A stretch of DNA of 64,000 nucleotides from Clostridia bacterium (GTDB lineage: Bacteria > Bacillota > Clostridia > Oscillospirales > CAG-272). The stretch is taken from NCBI GenBank assembly GCA_017503105.1, contig JAFVTS010000011.1, positions 1-64,000 of the forward strand. The letters are read 5' to 3'. Positions 33,383 to 42,824 of the stretch are shown piece by piece. Below the pieces are notes generated by a model, which had not been told where the DNA came from, did not search any database, and saw only the letters and a program-made list of their open reading frames with translations. Within the stretch, counting starts at the first letter, position 1. Every line of letters starts with the position of its first letter. Made by a program: the position numbers and the translations under genes.

Positions 33383-33416
33383 AAACAGAAAGCAACTTAA
33401 AAAACAGGCGGTTTTT

Positions 33417-34631
33417 ATGAAAATTCTTTTCTTTATTACCAGCAGTATGGAAAAGCCGAGTCCGTCTTGGCATCTTATGAAGGCTTTGCTTGAGGACACT
33501 CTGGCAGCAGGCTTTGAGGTGCACGCGATACAGCGTCACTTCTCGGATTCCGACGCTCCTCCTTTTCCCGAGAGTATTTTGAACCATAAGAATTTTACGT
33601 ACTCGGAGATAAATGACAAAACGGTTGACAGACGAGCGTTTGTCAAGCGCTACCTTAACGGAATTTCATACGCGAGAAAAGCAAAAAAGTATATAAAGGC
33701 ACATAACGACTTCGACCTTGCTTTCGTTCAGTCTGCTCCGACATCGCTATTCTATCTCTCGGTCGTCAGACGCTTTGCAAAGAAGCGCCCCGTTATATAC
33801 AACAGCCAGGATATGTTCCCGGGCAGTGCCGTCGCAAACGGCTCGATGCCGAGAAAATGGATGCAGAAGATCTTCTATTGGCTCCAGAAAAAGGCGTATA
33901 AGAAAGCTGACATCATCACGGCGATCTCCGAGGATATGAAGGAAAAGCTTATGGAGCAGGGCGTTTCCGAGGAAAAGATACGCGTTATCGTGAATTGGTA
34001 CGATGACGCCGCGGTCAAGGAAATTCCGTGGGAGGAAAACCGCTTCGTTAAAAACGAAGGACTCTCACCCGATAAGTTTTACGTTCAGTACGCAGGCACG
34101 ATGGGCACGAATTTTGACCCCGACGCAGTGCTTGATACCGCCGAGAGACTGAAAGAATATGAAGGTATAGAATTCCAGATGATAGGCTCGGGTGTAAGAC
34201 GCGCGGGCTTTGAAAAGAAGGCTCGCGAGCGCGGGCTTGACAACGTCGTTTTCTACCCTCTCCAGCCTCAAGAGCTTGTGCCCGACGTTTACAGCGCTTG
34301 CTCCGTTTGCATTATTCCGCTGAAGCGCGGCGTTATCGGAAATTCCGTCCCCAGCAAGGCGGGGCTTCTTATGGCGTGTAGGCGAGTCATAGTCAATTCC
34401 GTTGACGCAGGCTCGGACTATGGTGAAATGTTTGAAAGAGAAAAAATGGGCTTCTCGTCCGATATAGGAGATTCCGAAAAGTTAGCAAGAGATATTCTCT
34501 TCCTTTACGAGAATCCCGAAGTGCGCGAAACTTATGCCAATAATGCAAAGAGCTTTGGTGAGAGGGAATATTCAAGAACAGTCAATACGAAAAAATATAC
34601 TGAATTGTTTGAGGAGTTGACTAAAAGATGA
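33417..34631 (+). CDS. Glycosyltransferase, family 4-like (WbuB-like)
   Basis: A 404-residue GT-B glycosyltransferase. The N-terminal acceptor domain starts MKILFFITSSMEKPSPSWHL, and the C-terminal donor domain has YAGTMGTNFDPDAVLDTAERL, IPLKRGVIGNSVPSKAGLLMACRRV and the E-x-G-like tail. It resembles WbuB-type FucNAc transferases in layout, which would fit UDP-L-FucNAc made downstream; this is inference. ATG 33417 is chosen because the family N-terminus begins there. It overlaps the next gene by four bases. Confidence 0.8.
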   Translation: MKILFFITSSMEKPSPSWHLMKALLEDTLAAGFEVHAIQRHFSDSDAPPFPESILNHKNFTYSEINDKTVDRRAFVKRYLNGISYARKAKKYIKAHNDFDLAFVQSAPTSLFYLSVVRRFAKKRPVIYNSQDMFPGSAVANGSMPRKWMQKIFYWLQKKAYKKADIITAISEDMKEKLMEQGVSEEKIRVIVNWYDDAAVKEIPWEENRFVKNEGLSPDKFYVQYAGTMGTNFDPDAVLDTAERLKEYEGIEFQMIGSGVRRAGFEKKARERGLDNVVFYPLQPQELVPDVYSACSVCIIPLKRGVIGNSVPSKAGLLMACRRVIVNSVDAGSDYGEMFEREKMGFSSDIGDSEKLARDILFLYENPEVRETYANNAKSFGEREYSRTVNTKKYTELFEELTKR

Positions 34632-35725
34632 AAATAGCAATTCTTGGCTTTACAAAACTCAAATATATGACGTATATGCATTTTTATCTTAACAAGATAG
34701 ACACGTCAAAAGATGAGGTACATCTTATATATTGGCAGCGAGATAAAAATCCCGATGTGTCTCTTCCCATCGGTGTGTTCGGGCACGCATTTGACTATAC
34801 GATGTCCGATGCTGTTCCGCTGAGAAAAAAGATCCCCGGAATTTTGAAGTATGGCAAGTTCGCAAAGAAAAAGATAAAGGAAATAACCCCCGACTTTCTT
34901 ATCGTTCTTCATTCCACCACCGGTATATCCGTGTATAAACTCCTTCGTGGAAAGTATAAAAATAAATACATTTTCGATTTCCGAGACGTTACGTATGAGA
35001 AGTATTCCTTCTATCGTAAGAGAGTGGCAAGAATAATTGAAGGATCCGCTCTTTCTTTTACAAGCTCCGATGGATTTCGTAAATTTTTACCCGAGACCGA
35101 AAAGTTACTTACAAGCCACAATATCTCAAATATTGAGTTTGCCGAGCAGATACGCTCTTTGCCCAAAAGAGAAAAGCATACCCCTATTCGTATAGCTTTT
35201 TGGGGGCTAATAAGAAATAAAGCGGTAAATGAGAATTTAATATCAAGGTTAGGCGGCGATCCTCGCTTTGAACTTCACTATTACGGCAGAGCACAAGGTG
35301 CTATGCTTGATATGCTGGAGCTGAACTCAAAGAAATACGACAACGTCTTTTTCCACGGCGAATATTCACCGACGGACAGACTTGAAATGGCTAAAAACAC
35401 GGACATCATTCATAATCTTTACGACACTTTTAACAAAACGTCGCATATAGCAATGGGAAATAAGTATTACGATGGAGTTATGTTCGGCCTTCCGCAGTTG
35501 TGTACGGTAGGGAGTCAAATGGGCAAACTTGTCACAATGTTTGGCACGGGTCTTGAGTGTGATCCGTCAGATGAAAATTTCGCTGACGAGGTATATAAGT
35601 ATTATACCGAACTCGACACAGATAAGCTCTGTTTTGCCTGTGATAAGGAACTCAAACGAGTTCTTACGGAGGTTAAAATTGGAGAAGAAAAAATAAAAGA
35701 GGTTTTGGAAAATGCCAAAACTTAA
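34628..35725 (+). CDS. Probable glycosyltransferase (GT-B fold)
   Basis: A 365-residue cytoplasmic protein with a GT-B-like layout: KIAILGFTKLKYM at the start, FDFRDVTYEKYSF in the acceptor half, IRIAFWGLIRNKAVNENLI opening the donor half, and KTSHIAMGNKYYDGVMFGLPQLC near the nucleotide site. It is divergent from textbook GT4 enzymes. Overlaps on both sides (4 bases upstream, 14 bases downstream) show tight coupling within the polysaccharide operon. Donor and acceptor sugars are unknown. Confidence 0.7.
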   Translation: MKIAILGFTKLKYMTYMHFYLNKIDTSKDEVHLIYWQRDKNPDVSLPIGVFGHAFDYTMSDAVPLRKKIPGILKYGKFAKKKIKEITPDFLIVLHSTTGISVYKLLRGKYKNKYIFDFRDVTYEKYSFYRKRVARIIEGSALSFTSSDGFRKFLPETEKLLTSHNISNIEFAEQIRSLPKREKHTPIRIAFWGLIRNKAVNENLISRLGGDPRFELHYYGRAQGAMLDMLELNSKKYDNVFFHGEYSPTDRLEMAKNTDIIHNLYDTFNKTSHIAMGNKYYDGVMFGLPQLCTVGSQMGKLVTMFGTGLECDPSDENFADEVYKYYTELDTDKLCFACDKELKRVLTEVKIGEEKIKEVLENAKT

Positions 35726-36875
35726 GATAATATATGCGTCCTCGGCAATGAGAGAAGGGGATTTTACCGAGTTGTTTTCAGGCTCCGACAAGATTCCCGG
35801 GCAACAAGCGCAAAAGTTTAATCGTCTTATGATCAAAGGGCTATCAGAATGCGGCGCGCGCGTTATTGCTATCACATCGCCACCAATAAATAAATCAAAC
35901 ACGAAAAAACACGTAGTTTTCGGAAAGAAAATAAGAGAAGGCGGCATCACGTACAGATATCTCGGTGTTGTGAACGCAAGGCGTGTCAAGAACGTTTATA
36001 CCGTTCTTTCTTCATTTGTCCGCACGTTCTTCTCCTGCGTTTTCAGAAAAAGTGCCGTTGTTTGTGACGTCCTTAATATTTCCGTTGCGACAGGCGCCGT
36101 AAGCGCGGGCAGGCTTCTTCGAAAAAGATGCGTCGGCGTTGTTACCGACATTCCCGAGCTTATGGTCACAGGTCACTCCGAAAAGCAAGTGAAGTATTGT
36201 CACAAGCTTATAAATAAATGTACGGATTACGTCTTTCTTACAGATGCAATGAACGAAAGACTTAATCCCAAAGGAAAGCCGTATACCGTTATAGAGGGGC
36301 TTTGCAATTCAGAGCTTAAGGAGCGCGAATATGAAGACAGTGAGCACTTTGAGTGTATGTACGCAGGACTTCTTGATGCGGAATACGGTGTGAAGGATAT
36401 GGTAGATTCCTTCGTTATTGCGGATGTGCCGAACGCGCGTCTTCATATCTGCGGCTCGGGACCGTATACGGACGAGCTTAAAAAAGTCGCTACCGAGTGT
36501 GACAGAGTGATATATCACGGCACACTTATGAACAGCGAGGTCGTTGAAATGGAGCAGAGAATGACGCTGCTCATAAATCCGCGCCCCGCAACAGGCGAAT
36601 TTACCAAATATTCCTTCCCGTCTAAGGTTATGGAGTATATGACAACGGGCACACCTATGCTTGCTCATAAATTACCGGGTGTTCCCGATGAGTACGATCC
36701 TTATTATTACCGAATAGGTGATGATGAGGACGGAATGAAAAACGCCCTTTTGCACGTAACGTCACTTGGAAAAGAGGAGCTTTACGAAAAGGGACGCTTG
36801 GCGCGCACCTTCGTTACCGAGAAAAAAACGCCCAAGGTGCAGTGCGAAAAAATAATCGTTCTTTTGAACGAATGA
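35712..36875 (+). CDS. Glycosyltransferase, family 4-like
   Basis: A 387-residue GT-B glycosyltransferase. The N-terminal half starts LKIIYASSAMREGDF and contains a helix-rich acceptor region, and the donor half has MYAGLLDAEYGVKDMVDSF, LHICGSGPYTDEL, and FPSKVMEYMTTGTPMLA with the catalytic E-x7-E-like pattern. Its start lies 14 bases inside the preceding gene. It likely adds one residue of the repeat unit. Confidence 0.82.
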   Translation: MPKLKIIYASSAMREGDFTELFSGSDKIPGQQAQKFNRLMIKGLSECGARVIAITSPPINKSNTKKHVVFGKKIREGGITYRYLGVVNARRVKNVYTVLSSFVRTFFSCVFRKSAVVCDVLNISVATGAVSAGRLLRKRCVGVVTDIPELMVTGHSEKQVKYCHKLINKCTDYVFLTDAMNERLNPKGKPYTVIEGLCNSELKEREYEDSEHFECMYAGLLDAEYGVKDMVDSFVIADVPNARLHICGSGPYTDELKKVATECDRVIYHGTLMNSEVVEMEQRMTLLINPRPATGEFTKYSFPSKVMEYMTTGTPMLAHKLPGVPDEYDPYYYRIGDDEDGMKNALLHVTSLGKEELYEKGRLARTFVTEKKTPKVQCEKIIVLLNE

Positions 36876-36890
36876 TCTTGGAGAAAAACA

Positions 36891-37964
36891 ATGAAAATAG
36901 GATTTGCAATAGGAAAGCTTAATTACAGCGGAGCGGAGAAGATCGCGCGTTATCTTATAGCCGCCCTTCACGAAAAAGGGCACGAGATCGGCATAATGTT
37001 CTTTGCGACAAACAAGCCGTACCCCGAGTTCGACTATGCCGAGCAGTATTTCCTCAGCGTTAAAGGAAACCGACTCAAGCGCATACTCACGAGGAATAAG
37101 CATATCGCGGGAATTATTAAAGATGCAAACTTCGACGTAATTATTTCTTTCGGTGCGATATCCAACGTTCATATTCTTCGCGCGGCTAAAAAAACGGGAA
37201 CGCCCGTCATCGTATGCGAGCGTAATTCCCCGATACAGGATCCGCCTCAAAAGGGTTACAGAATTATGCGTTCTCTTCTTTATCCTAAGGCGGCAGGCTA
37301 CGTCTTCCAAACCGAACGTATTGCAGATTACTTCGGGGAGAAAATAAAGAATAAATCAAAGATAATCCCCAATTTTATCGAAGAAAAGTATGAGAATTTT
37401 TACAGGGATGACGCAGAAAATAATATGGTCATTACCGCTCGCCTTGACGATAATCAGAAGAACATTTCTATGCTTCTTCGAGCGTTCAAGACCTTCTCAC
37501 AGGATCACGATTACCGCCTTTATATAGTCGGTGACGGACCGGACGAGGCGAAGTTTAAAAGTTACGTAGAAGAAAACGGTCTTTCCGATAAGGTAATATT
37601 CACAGGCAGACAGAACGTTATGGATTATCTTAAGATCGCGAAGATATTCGTTCTCCCCTCGCACTTTGAGGGAATGCCCAACTCACTTATCGAGGCGCTT
37701 GGCTCAGGGCTTCCGTCTATCGCCACAGACTGTGACGGCGGCGGATCGGCTTACCTTATCGAGGACCACGTAAACGGAATACTCACTCCGAAGAACGACG
37801 AGGCGGCTTTCCTTGCTGCTATGCGTGAGCTTGCGGATAATGCGGAGCTCAGACGTGCCCTTTCCACCGAGGCTTATAAGATCAACGAGCGCCTTGAATT
37901 TTCTGGAATCATAAGAATGTGGACGGATTACGTAGAAGAGGTTTGTGTCCGTTCCAAAAAATAA
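36891..37964 (+). CDS. Glycosyltransferase family 4
   Basis: A 357-residue retaining GT4 enzyme. Acceptor domain: KIGFAIGKLNYSGAEKIARYLI. Donor domain: ITARLDDNQKNISMLLRAF, LYIVGDGPDEAKF and the signature FEGMPNSLIEALGSGLPSIATDCDGG with the E-x7-E motif. This is the clearest GT4 in the locus. It has GGAG before the ATG and sits 15 bases after the previous gene. Confidence 0.88.
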   Translation: MKIGFAIGKLNYSGAEKIARYLIAALHEKGHEIGIMFFATNKPYPEFDYAEQYFLSVKGNRLKRILTRNKHIAGIIKDANFDVIISFGAISNVHILRAAKKTGTPVIVCERNSPIQDPPQKGYRIMRSLLYPKAAGYVFQTERIADYFGEKIKNKSKIIPNFIEEKYENFYRDDAENNMVITARLDDNQKNISMLLRAFKTFSQDHDYRLYIVGDGPDEAKFKSYVEENGLSDKVIFTGRQNVMDYLKIAKIFVLPSHFEGMPNSLIEALGSGLPSIATDCDGGGSAYLIEDHVNGILTPKNDEAAFLAAMRELADNAELRRALSTEAYKINERLEFSGIIRMWTDYVEEVCVRSKK

Positions 37965-37992
37965 AGTTGAATTTTCGAGAGGAACGTATTAG

Positions 37993-39228
37993 ATGACGCC
38001 AAATAATACAACTCCCAATAAATATACGAAATACACGAAGCATAAGGCGAGCGATCAGACCCCGCTTCACCGTGCTGCGATGTTCTCGATAGTCGTTTAC
38101 ATAGTGCTTACGCTTATGTTTGAAACGTCTTGGTCTTCAATGTCGCGTTTTGCATCTTACGGTCTTTACTTTTGCTTAGTAGTGTGCGCTATCGAAACCG
38201 CGGCTTCGGGCAAGATCAAAATAGACTGGCTGACGGTTTTGATGTTCTTTTTAGGTGCATTTTTGACCGTATCGTGCTTTTATACCCCTGCGATGCAGGG
38301 CATTGTAAATATGTATATCCGTCGCTTTTGGACGGCGGTAGTTATAGTGTTCCTTATTCGTTCGGTAGTACGCAACGAGCGTGATATTCAGACCGTTATA
38401 AGCGCAACTGTCGCAGGAGGCGTCGGTCTTGCGTTGTTTATTTACTACGAATACGGAATAACTTATCTCTTCACGATGAGTGACCGTCTTTCCGCCGAGC
38501 ACGGAAACCAGAACGCACTCGGTCTTTACTGCGCGTTTGCCATAGTTTTCTCGATATTTAAGATAGTAGCGTTAAAACGCCATATACCCTTATATCTTCT
38601 CGCAATCGTGATCTGCCTTCCCGTAATAATGTTCACAGGCTCGCGAAAGGCTATACTTATCATAGCCGCCTCGGTCGTTGCGCTATTTATAACATACGGA
38701 AGCAGGCGTCATCTCGTAAGGCGAGTCGTGGCAACCGCTGCGGTACTGTCCGTGCTCGTACTTGTAATCATTTACGTTCCCGCATTCTCCGTTATCAAGG
38801 AGAGATTTGAGAATATGTTCTCTGTTGTGAATAATCCTAGAGTGGATATGATGGAGGGGGATCAGAACAGAATATATTATATCAAGTACGGTATAGAGCA
38901 GTTTAAAAAGAATCCGATCTTCGGTAACGGTTTCTTTTCCTCGGTTTATTATTTAGGCGTTTATACTCACAATAATTTTGTCGAGCTTCTTTTGAACAAC
39001 GGTATCGTTGGTCTTGCTCTTTATTATATACCTCACATCGTGATGCTTATACGCGCTATAAAGATTGGCGGAAAAGACAAAAAGGCATCCTCGTTCATTT
39101 TTATGCTTTTTGCCTCACTTATGATTTGCGATATTGGGGTTATTACCTACTATGACCGATTTATATGGATATTGATTGCGATAGGGGTAGATCTTGTTTC
39201 TGTTGTAAAGAAAGAAATCAATGATTAG
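37993..39228 (+). CDS. O-antigen ligase/polymerase-like membrane protein (Wzy-type)
   Basis: A 411-residue protein with 10-12 membrane helices and a large outside loop near residues 270-330. The segment NRIYYIKYGIEQFKKNPIFGNG, then THNNFVELLLNNGIVGL, is the typical PF04932 (Wzy/WaaL) motif with the conserved H-N-x-x-x-E-x-L. As the only such gene in the locus it is the best candidate for the repeat-unit polymerase working with the flippases. Confidence 0.85.
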   Translation: MTPNNTTPNKYTKYTKHKASDQTPLHRAAMFSIVVYIVLTLMFETSWSSMSRFASYGLYFCLVVCAIETAASGKIKIDWLTVLMFFLGAFLTVSCFYTPAMQGIVNMYIRRFWTAVVIVFLIRSVVRNERDIQTVISATVAGGVGLALFIYYEYGITYLFTMSDRLSAEHGNQNALGLYCAFAIVFSIFKIVALKRHIPLYLLAIVICLPVIMFTGSRKAILIIAASVVALFITYGSRRHLVRRVVATAAVLSVLVLVIIYVPAFSVIKERFENMFSVVNNPRVDMMEGDQNRIYYIKYGIEQFKKNPIFGNGFFSSVYYLGVYTHNNFVELLLNNGIVGLALYYIPHIVMLIRAIKIGGKDKKASSFIFMLFASLMICDIGVITYYDRFIWILIAIGVDLVSVVKKEIND

Positions 39229-39299
39229 ATGTCCATCTCTTTGACACAAACAAAAAGCTTGCTTTAAAATCTATTTTTACAAAACGGAAGAATTTTATA

Positions 39300-40754
39300 A
39301 TGAGTGTATCCGACAGCGCTATAATAAAAGCAACAAAATGGTCGTTTTTGAGCCAAATTTTATCAAAGCTCGCGGCTCCCGTCAGCAGTATGATACTCGC
39401 GCGTATACTCGCGCCGTCCGTGTACGGCATCGTTGCATCCGTAAATATGGTAATATCGTTCTGCGAGCTTTTCTCCGATGCGGGCTTTAACAAATATATA
39501 GTCCAGCACGAGGCAAAGGACGAGGATGATCTAAAAAAAATAATAAACATTGCCTTTATAACGAACTTTGTTCTTACTATGCTTATATGGGGCGTTATAT
39601 GCATTTTCGCAACCCCCATTGCAAGCCTCGTCGGCTGCCCGGGTAAGGAAACGGCTGTAATGGTCGCCTGCGTGATGCTTCCGCTCCACGGATTTATGAG
39701 CATACAGGACGCAAGGTTCAGACGCGATATGGACTTCAAGATGCTGTTCTTCTTCAGAATGGTAACTCTTATAGTCCCCTTTGCCGTCACAATTCCCATA
39801 GCTCTTGCAACTCGCAGCTATTGGGCACTTATAATCGGAAACATCGCAAGCTCTGCCATCTACGTCATAGCAATGGAGATCAAGCTGAAATGGCGTCCTA
39901 TGCTTTACTTCAGCTTTTCAAAGCTTCGTGAGATGTTTTCGTTCAGTATGTGGTCGATGCTTGAAGCAATCCTCGTTTGGGTAATAAACTGGGGCGACGT
40001 CTTTATCGTCACAAGGCTTCTCTCACAAGGCGAGCTTGGCATCTATAAAACGAGTATGAATATGGTCGGTCAGATCATAGGTATAATATCCGCGGCAATA
40101 GTTCCCGTACATCTTTCTGCTCTTTCGCGTGCGCAGAATGACAGCGAAAAATTCAAGGAGCTATTCTATAAGTTCAGCACCGTCACAGGCATTATACTTA
40201 TTCCTCTCGGAGCGGGTATGCTCGTATACAAAGATCTGCTTTGCTACGTAACACTCGGCTCACAGTGGATGTCCGGAGCTACCCTTATGGGAATGTGGGG
40301 ACTTATAAGTGCTGTAGCTATACTTTTCAATTCGTTTGGCACGAATGCGCTCATTGCAAAAGGAAAACCAAAGATTTCCGTTATAGTACAGCTTTTACAA
40401 ATCGTTGTAATTATTCCCACCGTATATTTCAGTGCACGAACAAGCTTTGAATGCTTGTCTTATACAAGAGCTCTCATTAGAGTGTTTGGCATGGTAGCGT
40501 TTTCTGTTGTACTGCGTAAGATGTTCAGTATATCCGCGTTCACTACGCTAAGAAAGCTCCTGCCGGTTCTGATTTCAACTATAGGAATGGCTATCGTTGG
40601 TGTACTGTTCGTCTACTTTGCAAACAGTGTTATACTTGAGTTTGTAGGAGTGTTTGTTTGTATCATAGTTTATTTTGCTATTCTGATGGTATTCCCGTCG
40701 GTAAGAAAGCAGACTATTCCACAAATGAAGGCGCTTCTTTTTAAGCGCAAATAA
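39300..40754 (+). CDS. Oligosaccharide flippase 1 (MOP/Wzx-WzxC type)
   Basis: A 484-residue protein with about 12-14 membrane helices of the MOP exporter superfamily. The WzxC-like N-terminus (KATKWSFLSQILSKLAAPVSSMILARILAPSVYGIVA) and QDARFRRDMDFKMLFFFRM are typical of this subgroup, which flips undecaprenyl-linked oligosaccharides to the outer face. A second, unrelated-looking Wzx-type gene lies at 43923. Confidence 0.87.
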   Translation: MSVSDSAIIKATKWSFLSQILSKLAAPVSSMILARILAPSVYGIVASVNMVISFCELFSDAGFNKYIVQHEAKDEDDLKKIINIAFITNFVLTMLIWGVICIFATPIASLVGCPGKETAVMVACVMLPLHGFMSIQDARFRRDMDFKMLFFFRMVTLIVPFAVTIPIALATRSYWALIIGNIASSAIYVIAMEIKLKWRPMLYFSFSKLREMFSFSMWSMLEAILVWVINWGDVFIVTRLLSQGELGIYKTSMNMVGQIIGIISAAIVPVHLSALSRAQNDSEKFKELFYKFSTVTGIILIPLGAGMLVYKDLLCYVTLGSQWMSGATLMGMWGLISAVAILFNSFGTNALIAKGKPKISVIVQLLQIVVIIPTVYFSARTSFECLSYTRALIRVFGMVAFSVVLRKMFSISAFTTLRKLLPVLISTIGMAIVGVLFVYFANSVILEFVGVFVCIIVYFAILMVFPSVRKQTIPQMKALLFKRK

Positions 40755-40810
40755 TTTGAAAGAGATAAAAACGAATATTCTTTTAAAAGGTTTGGTGGAA
40801 TTTTGATTAA

Positions 40811-40912
40811 AATTTCAAAAATATAAGATATTCTAAGATATTCAATAAAGAAGCGATAAAAGAGCACCGCCGTATTTTAGGTCTTGACGGTGCGGAAACG
40901 GAAGAAAGATGA
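40811..40912 (+). other. Short open fragment coupled to the GHMP kinase start
   Basis: A 33-codon frame after a stop at 40808, with no start codon, reads NKEAIKEHRRILGLDGAE and TEER before a TGA that overlaps the next ATG (ATGA). It looks like the C-terminal tail of a lost gene whose translational coupling has been kept. I do not recognise it. Confidence 0.3.
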
Positions 40913-42087
40913 TAGAAAAAGCTCTAAAAGTTTTTGAACAAACCTACAAGCGCTCGCCCGACGCGACGGCGTTCACCCCGTACAGGGTGTGTCCGCTCGG
41001 AGCGCACGTTGACCATCAGTTGGGTCAGGTAACGGGCTTCGCGATAGACAAGGGAATTCACATAGCGTACGCGGCAAAGCAAAACGGCGTGATCGAGGTC
41101 CACTCGCTCCAATTCGAGAAGCGCGCGCAGTGGCACGTTACAGCCGTCCCCGGGGAAAAGCAGGGTGATTGGGCGGACCATCTGAGGGGTGCTACAATAG
41201 CGCTCGGAGAGAGATTTCCGCTTCGCGTAGGACTCAGCGCCGTAATAGACGGCGAGTTGCCGATCGGCGGACTCTCATCCTCTGCAGCGGTAATAATCAC
41301 GTTTCTTTCTGCTCTTTGCAAGCTTAACCGCATCGCGATAACCGAGCGCGAGCTTATCGACTGTGCGCTTGAAGCCGAGAACAAGTACGTCGGCGTTTCT
41401 TGCGGAAGACTTGATCAGACCTGCGAGGTATATTGCCGCCGAGACCATCTTCTCCATATGGATTTTAGTACCGACAAGCTGGAGATTTTGCCTAAGCCCG
41501 AAAATATGAAGCCGTTCAAGATAGCGATCTTCTTCTCGGGGCTCGAGCGCTCGCTTGCGGGGTCGAAATTCAATATGCGCGTTGACGAATGCCGAAGTGC
41601 CGCTTACGCGCTTAAAGCTTACGCGGGTATGGATTACGGTAAATTCGCAGAAACCTATATGCGCGACGTTCCTTACGACGTATTTCTTAAATACGCCGAC
41701 AAGCTTCCCGAGCCGTGGCGTCTTCGCGCGGAGCATTTTTACGGCGAGCTTGAGCGCGTTAGCGCGGGCGTTGAGGCTTGGAAACGAGGCGATATAGAAG
41801 CCTTCGGCAAGCTTTCTACCGAAAGCGGATATTCTTCGATATACAAATGGCAGACGGGCTCTCCCGAGCTTAAGACTCTTTACGAGATAATGACTAAGAC
41901 TGACGGGATCTACGGCGGCAGATTTTCCGGCGCGGGATTCAAGGGGTGCTGTATGGCTCTTATCGACCCTACGTTCGAAGAGAGCATACTCGAAAACGTC
42001 GGGCGCGAATATCTGAAAGCGTTCCCGACTCTTAAAGGAAAATATTCGGCGCATATATGCGAAAGCGCTGACGGAGTAAAATTATGA
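40909..42087 (+). CDS. GHMP kinase, galacturonokinase/galactokinase-like
   Basis: A 392-residue sugar-1-kinase of the GHMP family. The substrate motif is RVCPLGAHVDHQLGQ (about 26-40) rather than the galactokinase GRVNLIGEHTDYNGG. The CPLGAH-DHQ form is what I recall from plant galacturonokinase. The ATP loop is GGLSSSAAV (120-128), the catalytic aspartate lies in CGRLDQTC (~169), and motif 3 is GRFSGAGFKGCC. With the adjoining nucleotidyltransferase and UDP-glucuronate epimerase this suggests a GalA -> GalA-1-P -> UDP-GalA salvage route. A galactokinase or arabinokinase role remains possible. Confidence 0.75.
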   Translation: MIEKALKVFEQTYKRSPDATAFTPYRVCPLGAHVDHQLGQVTGFAIDKGIHIAYAAKQNGVIEVHSLQFEKRAQWHVTAVPGEKQGDWADHLRGATIALGERFPLRVGLSAVIDGELPIGGLSSSAAVIITFLSALCKLNRIAITERELIDCALEAENKYVGVSCGRLDQTCEVYCRRDHLLHMDFSTDKLEILPKPENMKPFKIAIFFSGLERSLAGSKFNMRVDECRSAAYALKAYAGMDYGKFAETYMRDVPYDVFLKYADKLPEPWRLRAEHFYGELERVSAGVEAWKRGDIEAFGKLSTESGYSSIYKWQTGSPELKTLYEIMTKTDGIYGGRFSGAGFKGCCMALIDPTFEESILENVGREYLKAFPTLKGKYSAHICESADGVKL

Positions 42088-42824
42088 AATGCTTAATACT
42101 TGCGGCGGGATACGCGACGAGGCTCTATCCCTTGACCGAAAACTTTCCGAAGCCCCTTCTTGAGGTCGGCGGGAAGACTATACTCGACCATCTCATCGAC
42201 GATATTGATACCGCGGGACTCGTCGATGAATACGTAGTTATATCGAACCATAAATTCGCTCATCATTTTGAAAAATGGGCGGCGCAGCACAGTCAAAAAA
42301 TCACCGTCGTTGACGACGGAACGAGCACCAACGAGACCCGCCTTGGCGCGGTCAGGGATATTCAGTTTGCAAAGGACGCGCTCTCGCTTTCCGACGATCT
42401 TCTTATCATCGCGGGCGATAACCTTCTTGACTTCAGCCTTGCCGATTTCGTGAGATACGCACAAAAGAAGCGCGCCTCTTGCATAATGCGCTACTACGAA
42501 CCGTCATATGAAAAGCTCGTTAAATGTGCTGTCGTTGAAATAGACGAGAACGACCGCATCCTTTCAATGACGGAAAAATCGAAAACACCGAAAACCAATT
42601 GGTGCTGTCCCCCCTTCTATTTTTATACGAAAGAGGACGCAGAGCTTATAAAGCGCGGAATAGAGGAAGGCTGCGGCGTTGACGCGCCGGGCAGCTTTGC
42701 CGCTTGGCTTTCGTCCGTCAGCCCTCTTTACGCTATGGAAATGCCGGGCAAGCGTTACGACATCGGAAACATTGAGAGCTATGAAAAGGTGAAAAAGGAG
42801 TACCGCGGAATTGTTAAAGGCTAA
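42084..42824 (+). CDS. Sugar-1-phosphate nucleotidyltransferase
   Basis: A 246-residue nucleotidyltransferase of the RmlA/GlmU-N type. The signature LILAAGYATRLYPLTENFPKPLLEVGGK binds NTP, IIAGDNLLDFSLADF carries the metal aspartate, and FYFYTKEDAELI and YDIGNIESYEKVK close the site. It overlaps the kinase gene by four bases, so it most likely activates the kinase product (sugar-1-phosphate to NDP-sugar). There is no C-terminal left-handed helix domain. Confidence 0.85.
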   Translation: MKCLILAAGYATRLYPLTENFPKPLLEVGGKTILDHLIDDIDTAGLVDEYVVISNHKFAHHFEKWAAQHSQKITVVDDGTSTNETRLGAVRDIQFAKDALSLSDDLLIIAGDNLLDFSLADFVRYAQKKRASCIMRYYEPSYEKLVKCAVVEIDENDRILSMTEKSKTPKTNWCCPPFYFYTKEDAELIKRGIEEGCGVDAPGSFAAWLSSVSPLYAMEMPGKRYDIGNIESYEKVKKEYRGIVKG

